In this document: in pieces, positions 6,959-10,117 of the stretch | How the letters are laid out: the number at the start of each line of letters is the position of its first letter | Position numbering within the stretch: position 1 is the stretch's first letter | Position numbers and translations under genes: made by a program | Assembly (NCBI GenBank): GCA_026706505.1 | Contig: JAPOYQ010000434.1 | Location: 421-10,537 of the forward strand | DNA length: 10,117 nt | Direction: 5' to 3' | From: Gemmatimonadota bacterium | GTDB taxonomy: Bacteria > Latescibacterota > UBA2968 > UBA8231 | The notes under the pieces: model-generated | Seen by the model: only the letters and a program-made list of their open reading frames with translations | The model's database searches: none | What the model was told of the DNA's origin: nothing

Positions 6959-7960
6959 TCACTCCGAACGTGACAGAATCTCAAATACTTTATCCAGATC
7001 GGACGCATCGCCGGTCTTGTGCCACTTCTGCCAGGCTTCGTGCACAGCTTTCTCGCGTTCGTTCTCCGGTCTTCCGGTCGCAAGATGAATCCAGCGGCCG
7101 GTAGCCTGATCGAGCACCCAGGGATCCAAATCCTCCATCCGCTCACGTATTCCAGGCACTGCCCTCACTTGTCCGGTCTCATCGCCACGATCCTCATTCT
7201 CGTGGAGGGCCTTCCAGGCCCAGCACTTGATGTGATCCCTTGGAGGCAAAATGATCCATCCATCGTCACTGTCGCCGACCGCGGTAAACCACCCTTGCGC
7301 GACGCAAAGTGCGCTCATGGCACAGACAAGTGCCGCCCGATCGTCATGGTTGGTGACTGTCTTGGGGTCCTCCGCCAGATTCCTGTCCGGCAGCAAGTCC
7401 CCGAGCAACCTGCCGAGAATCCCCTCCTCGGCCAGATATTTGAAATACCGATCCGATCGTTGTTTCGGCCTCCGAAGGCGCTCAGGATTGTCGATCAGCG
7501 TGCCAAGAAAGGCGGTCGGAAAGGCTTCAGCGATCGCGCTGTCATCAATGGGCCACGCATGGCGCGCGTCTTCCACGCTGCAACGGCCCTTCACGACTTT
7601 CGCCGCGAGGTTTGCCTGCTGGTTGAGCTTCCGGCCGTTGGGCGAGCTTGACTGTCCGGGTTTGCCGATGCGTTTCAGGATCTGGCCCCGGCTCAACAGC
7701 CGTTCTGCGCTGCGGTACCGTCCGATTTCGTCAAACCCCTTCCGCAACGGCCCGTCGATCGCCACCGCCAAATTGCGCGCATTTCCTGCGACTTGCCTGA
7801 TGACACGCTCCCGGTCTTCGTCCGTCGCCCAAAAGCGGCCAATCTCCCAGCCGATCTCGCGCTGATCCCACGACAGGCGGCACACGGCACTGGTGCGCTT
7901 CACCTTCGACCAGCCGACATCGATGCCCAAGACGCTTCCGTCCGTCTTTATTCGCTCCAT
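6959..7960 (-). CDS. DUF429 family protein, predicted RNase H-like fold (333 aa)
   Basis: The protein opens with the beta-strand and acidic residue of an RNase H/RuvC-like fold, SVLGIDVGWSK (D14), followed by LAVAIDGPLR (D69), AEAFPTAFL (E145) and the late NHDDRAALVCAMSAL helix (D206, D207). This order of acidic positions and the IDGP and HDDR-type motifs are typical of DUF429, a family predicted but not generally shown to have nuclease activity. I place the start at 7960 because a purine run GAGGGGGG (7968-7961) sits directly upstream and the fold starts 10 residues later. The frame extends to an ATG at 8038, but those 26 extra residues are low-complexity and charged and match nothing. The last 80 residues are charged and unrecognised. 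It is divergent from the HTH gene and convergent with the PD-(D/E)XK gene, so it seems to be a single-gene unit. Confidence 0.85.
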   Translation of the reverse strand: MERIKTDGSVLGIDVGWSKVKRTSAVCRLSWDQREIGWEIGRFWATDEDRERVIRQVAGNARNLAVAIDGPLRKGFDEIGRYRSAERLLSRGQILKRIGKPGQSSSPNGRKLNQQANLAAKVVKGRCSVEDARHAWPIDDSAIAEAFPTAFLGTLIDNPERLRRPKQRSDRYFKYLAEEGILGRLLGDLLPDRNLAEDPKTVTNHDDRAALVCAMSALCVAQGWFTAVGDSDDGWIILPPRDHIKCWAWKALHENEDRGDETGQVRAVPGIRERMEDLDPWVLDQATGRWIHLATGRPENEREKAVHEAWQKWHKTGDASDLDKVFEILSRSE

Positions 7961-8242
7961 CCCCCCTCGTTCACGCACATCGCTGCAAGTCTCGGCGCAT
8001 CGATCGTCTCTCCCTGCTCGCCCTCTCTGCTCTTGCATCCAAGGTTACCCGACCATGCGCGGTGGCATGCAGACAGCAGTGATCCAAACCGTTCCAACGG
8101 CCGAGAGCGACTCGCTTCCCGCTGACACACGGTGCACCAGCTCGCGGGATTCGGAAGATGGAACCGGATGCTTGCGCGGTGGGCCTAGCATCAGGATCTG
8201 AAGAGCACCACCGCCGACAGAGGTCCGGAAAGGCGGCTTGGC

Positions 8243-8271
8243 TTGACGTCATGCAGGGTGTATACTATATA
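8243..8271 (+). promoter_or_regulatory. Sigma-70-type promoter of the HTH gene, probably leaderless
   Basis: TTGACG at 8243-8248 and TATATA at 8266-8271 are separated by exactly 17 nt, close to the consensus sigma-70 arrangement. Transcription would then begin about 6-8 nt after the -10, at or within a base or two of the ATG at 8278. No ribosome binding site is present before that ATG, which fits a leaderless mRNA. Confidence 0.7.
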
Positions 8272-8272
8272 C
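8260..8272. promoter_or_regulatory. Inverted repeat GTATA-CTA-TATAC over the -10 box, likely operator
   Basis: A 13-bp imperfect-centre dyad with 5-bp arms, GTATA and TATAC, covers the -10 element immediately before the HTH gene. Small XRE-type regulators commonly bind such short palindromes over their own promoter and repress themselves. That this HTH protein binds here is inference from position. Confidence 0.5.
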
Positions 8273-8277
8273 GACAC

Positions 8278-8631
8278 ATGACGCATTTTGGAGCAACCGT
8301 TCGATCGTTGCGTGAGCACCTCCGCAAGGAGGATCGGCGTTTCTCGGTGCGTCAGGTTGCCAAGCGGATCGGCGTCGAGCCCGCCTACCTGAGCAAGATC
8401 GAACGGGGCGAAGTGGCGCCGCCCTCGGAAGCGACGACGGTGCGGCTTGCAAACGAACTCGGCGAGGATCCCGACGTGCTGCTCGCCCTTGGGGGAAAGG
8501 TATCCGGCGACCTGCAGGACATCATCCGCAAGCGGCCCCGTTTGTTCGCGGATCTGCTCCGGCAACTAAAGGAAGCACCCGATGACGCCATCCTCCGGGT
8601 GGTGCGCGAGGTGCGTGACGGCGACTGGTAG
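8278..8631 (+). CDS. XRE-type helix-turn-helix regulator (117 aa)
   Basis: Residues about 4-72 form a Cro/C1-type HTH: FGATVRSLREHL, then FSVRQVAKRIGVEPAYLSKIERGE with the recognition-helix residues AYLSKIERG, then the usual LANELGEDPDVLLALGG. The C-terminal 45 residues (DLQDIIRKRPRLFADLLRQLK...VREVRDGDW) are a charged helical tail. The start at 8278 fits the beginning of the HTH fold and the promoter just upstream. The frame is open to 8158, but the extra residues match nothing and would lie upstream of the promoter. It is followed 12 bp after its stop by the conserved hypothetical gene, so the two are probably co-transcribed and the regulator is likely to control both. Its own operator is probably the dyad over the -10 box. 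Confidence 0.9.
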   Translation: MTHFGATVRSLREHLRKEDRRFSVRQVAKRIGVEPAYLSKIERGEVAPPSEATTVRLANELGEDPDVLLALGGKVSGDLQDIIRKRPRLFADLLRQLKEAPDDAILRVVREVRDGDW

Positions 8632-8643
8632 GGAGAAATCACC

Positions 8644-9653
8644 ATGATCACTCTTGAAGACGACGCTCTGCATGTCCGGGCACCTGGCGTGCACGACCGG
8701 GCGCGCTGCGTCATCGCGTTCGAGCGCACCCTGCGGATCCCGGACGACGGCAGGGACTATCCCCTCCCGCCCGGGCTCGGTTCGTTCCCGCTTCGCCACC
8801 TCGACGACTATGCCGCGCGCCTGCCGGCGGCCTGGCGGACGCGCGGCGGCGTGATCACGCCGATGCGCCAAGCCGAAGCCCTCTGGATTAGCTTCGAAGC
8901 CGGTCTTGGCGCCGGCGAACCCTACCCGTTCGCCGTGAAGATCGGCACCGGGAAGGTCTGCGCCGTCACCGGGATCGGTGGGGCAACCACCTCAACGCCG
9001 ATCCACAGGACTACGTCGTCATCCCCCAACAGCCACGGCTCGACGGATATTGCGTCGAAGAGGGAATCGTCCGCCAGTTCGTGGCCATGCCCCTGGGGGA
9101 CGGCTATACGGCCGAAGAGCAGTTGACTGGTGCCGGCACGCACGGGGGCCTGCAGATCCTCGCCTATCCGATGAAGGCGGAGCGTTACCGCAGCCTTCCG
9201 CACCCGAAGCTTGACGGCGAATTGCACGCGATGGAAGCCATGGGCCCGGACATGGGCCTGGCCCCCGGGGGTCGCATGCGGCAGGAAATCTACGAAGACC
9301 CCTACGACCTCGACACATGGGACCAGCGGCATCCCAGCCGGTGCTTTGTCTCCATCGTCAACACGGCGCAGTGGATGGCCGTCACCGGCGAGGTTCCGCC
9401 CGGCCGTCCGTTCACAGCCGAGCAGTACACCGCCTATGGGCTCCCCTGGTTCGACTACTACGACGGGGACGCCGAAGCGCTGGAGGGGAGCGCCCGTCTC
9501 CGAGGCATGGCGAGCGTAGCCCAGCTCGGCCGAGCGTCAGGAAAGGAGCCCCTGCCGGAGAACGTGAGCGCTGGCGCTGGCCACGTCGTCAGGCTTGGCA
9601 AAGGAGAGGCGCGACCAGTGCGGGAAGGCGCAGCGGGCGAGACCTGGGCCTGA
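8644..9653 (+). pseudogene. Conserved hypothetical protein split by a one-base frameshift
   Basis: A GGGAG at 8631-8635 lies 8 nt before the ATG at 8644. The first 110 codons (to TGKVCAVTG) are protein-like. After that the frame turns into Ser/Thr-rich nonsense ending at 9126. In the frame one base back, coding resumes at once: WGNHLNADPQDYVVIP, then LDGYCVEEGIVRQFVAMPLG, then GGRMRQEIYEDPYDLDTWDQR and PLPENVS near the end, to a TGA at 9651-9653. Adding one base to the GGG at 8971-8973 would give VTG-DRW-GNHLN and restore a 336-residue protein. I recognise this as a family of unknown function; no membrane segments, signal peptide or catalytic motif are evident. It follows the HTH gene closely, suggesting an operon. 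Either a true recent loss of function or a sequencing or assembly error in a G run. No slippery heptamer was seen, so programmed frameshifting is unlikely. Confidence 0.85.
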
Positions 9654-9694
9654 TGTCGATGCATCGGATGTCATCACGTGGCGCCGGCTGCTGC

Positions 9695-9720
9695 ACCGGC
9701 GACGGGAGCGGCTCGCCGGT
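9695..9720. other. Hairpin downstream of the frameshifted hypothetical gene
   Basis: ACCGGCGA (9695-9702) pairs with TCGCCGGT (9713-9720) around a 10-nt loop, about 40 nt after the stop codon. No T-run follows, so it may be a weak or factor-assisted terminator, or an incidental G+C-rich dyad. The rest of the 159-bp gap up to the next gene holds only that gene's ribosome binding site. Confidence 0.35.
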
Positions 9721-9812
9721 CGACTCGTCGTACCGACGCAGTAGCGTGCGTATCCGCGATCTCCTCCGCCGGAAGCACGTCCCAGGTCGTAGACAGGAGG
9801 AAACGCCGTGCC

Positions 9813-10064
9813 ATGTGGGGAGCGATCATAGGAGACATCGTGGGCTCGAGGTACGAATGGAGCCGCATTAAGACCAAGGAATTCACGTCCTTTCATTCCG
9901 CGTGCGAGTACACCGACGATTCGGTGTGCACGGCCGCAGTAGCTGACATCCTGCTGAACGACCTCCCTCCCGCCTCGAGTCTGGAACGGTGGTGTCCCGG
10001 ATGGTCCGGATCGGGCGTTGGCTTTCGAGGGCCAGATGCAGCTCCCGCGCGGCAGTCGTATTGA
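9813..10064 (+). pseudogene. ADP-ribosylglycohydrolase (DraG/ARH family), N-terminal part only
   Basis: The protein begins MWGAIIGDIVGSRYEW, the standard N-terminus of bacterial ADP-ribosylglycohydrolases (GDxxGS at 7-12), then IKTKEF and EYTDDSVCTAAVADILL with the metal-binding T34-D35-D36-S37. Enzymes of this family remove ADP-ribose from proteins or nucleic acids using two Mg ions. Similarity is clear to about residue 61 (LPPASSLERWC); the following segment (PGWSGSGVGFRG...) no longer fits, and a TGA ends it at residue 83. Full-length members are about 250-300 residues and need later acidic residues that are absent here. The last 53 bases of the window show no clear continuation in any frame. 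AGGAGG at 9795-9800 is 12 nt from the ATG, rather far. It looks truncated by frameshifts or recombination; sequence error cannot be excluded. Confidence 0.8.
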
Positions 10065-10117
10065 GGGTGCCGGAGCATGCCGCGCCGGGTCACATCGCTG
10101 GCTGCCGCCTGCACGTC

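Larger units (their letters stand above)
7961..8277. promoter_or_regulatory. Divergent intergenic region between DUF429 and the HTH regulator
   Basis: These 317 bp must carry promoters in both directions. The plus-strand promoter at the right end is clear and listed separately. For the minus strand (DUF429) I see only the GAGGGGGG ribosome binding site; no convincing -35/-10 pair was found. A small inverted repeat CATGC-N6-GCATG lies at 8054-8069. No small gene could be supported; frames crossing this stretch are upstream extensions or shadows. Confidence 0.5.

Noticed and set aside
6793..7104. Possible small plus-strand gene containing APAWLYNRYGMSPEE
   Set aside because: No family match, no convincing ribosome binding site, and two thirds of it overlaps the DUF429 gene antisense.
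7019..7865. Plus-strand frames of about 200 codons at 7019-7651 and 7251-7865
   Set aside because: Antisense shadows of the DUF429 gene, which has clear motifs and a good ribosome binding site.
8158..8277. N-terminal extension of the HTH protein
   Set aside because: The extra residues match nothing, and the promoter lies inside this stretch, just before the chosen ATG.
1..10117. CRISPR array, insertion sequence or integrase
   Set aside because: No regularly spaced repeats, no transposase or integrase motifs and no terminal inverted repeats flanking a gene were seen on either strand.

Overview
The window reads as an accessory (defence-island-like) region of a fairly G+C-rich bacterium. The gene families suggest Pseudomonadota, but no ribosomal or housekeeping gene is present to fix the taxon. 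At least five proteins with nuclease-type folds lie within 10 kb, together with regulators, a conserved hypothetical protein and an ADP-ribosylglycohydrolase fragment. No tRNA, rRNA, CRISPR array, transposase or integrase was seen.

Left part (1-4228, all minus strand, visibly lower G+C than the right part). Three genes run in one direction and are probably one transcription unit. First is an SBD-HNH endonuclease of the phosphorothioate-DNA-binding McrA type (4228-3338). After 49 bp comes a 693-residue protein with a sigma-70 region-4-like helix-turn-helix and probable winged helices (3288-1207). After only 2 bp comes an SF2 helicase with an N-terminal phospholipase-D (HKD) nuclease domain (from 1204, running off the window at base 1). 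This set (modified-DNA sensor/nuclease, large DNA-binding protein, PLD-helicase) is the best candidate here for an undescribed restriction or anti-phage system.

Middle (4229-6958). A divergent plus-strand gene for an endonuclease/exonuclease/phosphatase (EEP) family protein has an excellent ribosome binding site. It is cut by an in-frame TGA before its final catalytic Asp-His. Next, after a 211-bp gap holding two back-to-back hairpins, is an intact 411-residue protein with a PD-(D/E)XK nuclease signature.

Right part (6959-10117). A minus-strand DUF429 protein (RNase H-like fold) converges on the PD-(D/E)XK gene. Divergent from it is a short HTH (XRE) regulator whose promoter looks leaderless and overlaps an inverted repeat likely to be its own operator. 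The regulator is followed 12 bp later by a conserved hypothetical gene broken by a one-base deletion in a G run, and then by the first 83 codons of an ADP-ribosylglycohydrolase ending early at a stop. Three damaged reading frames in the right 6 kb point to a decaying island or to sequence errors. The left operon looks intact as far as it is visible.
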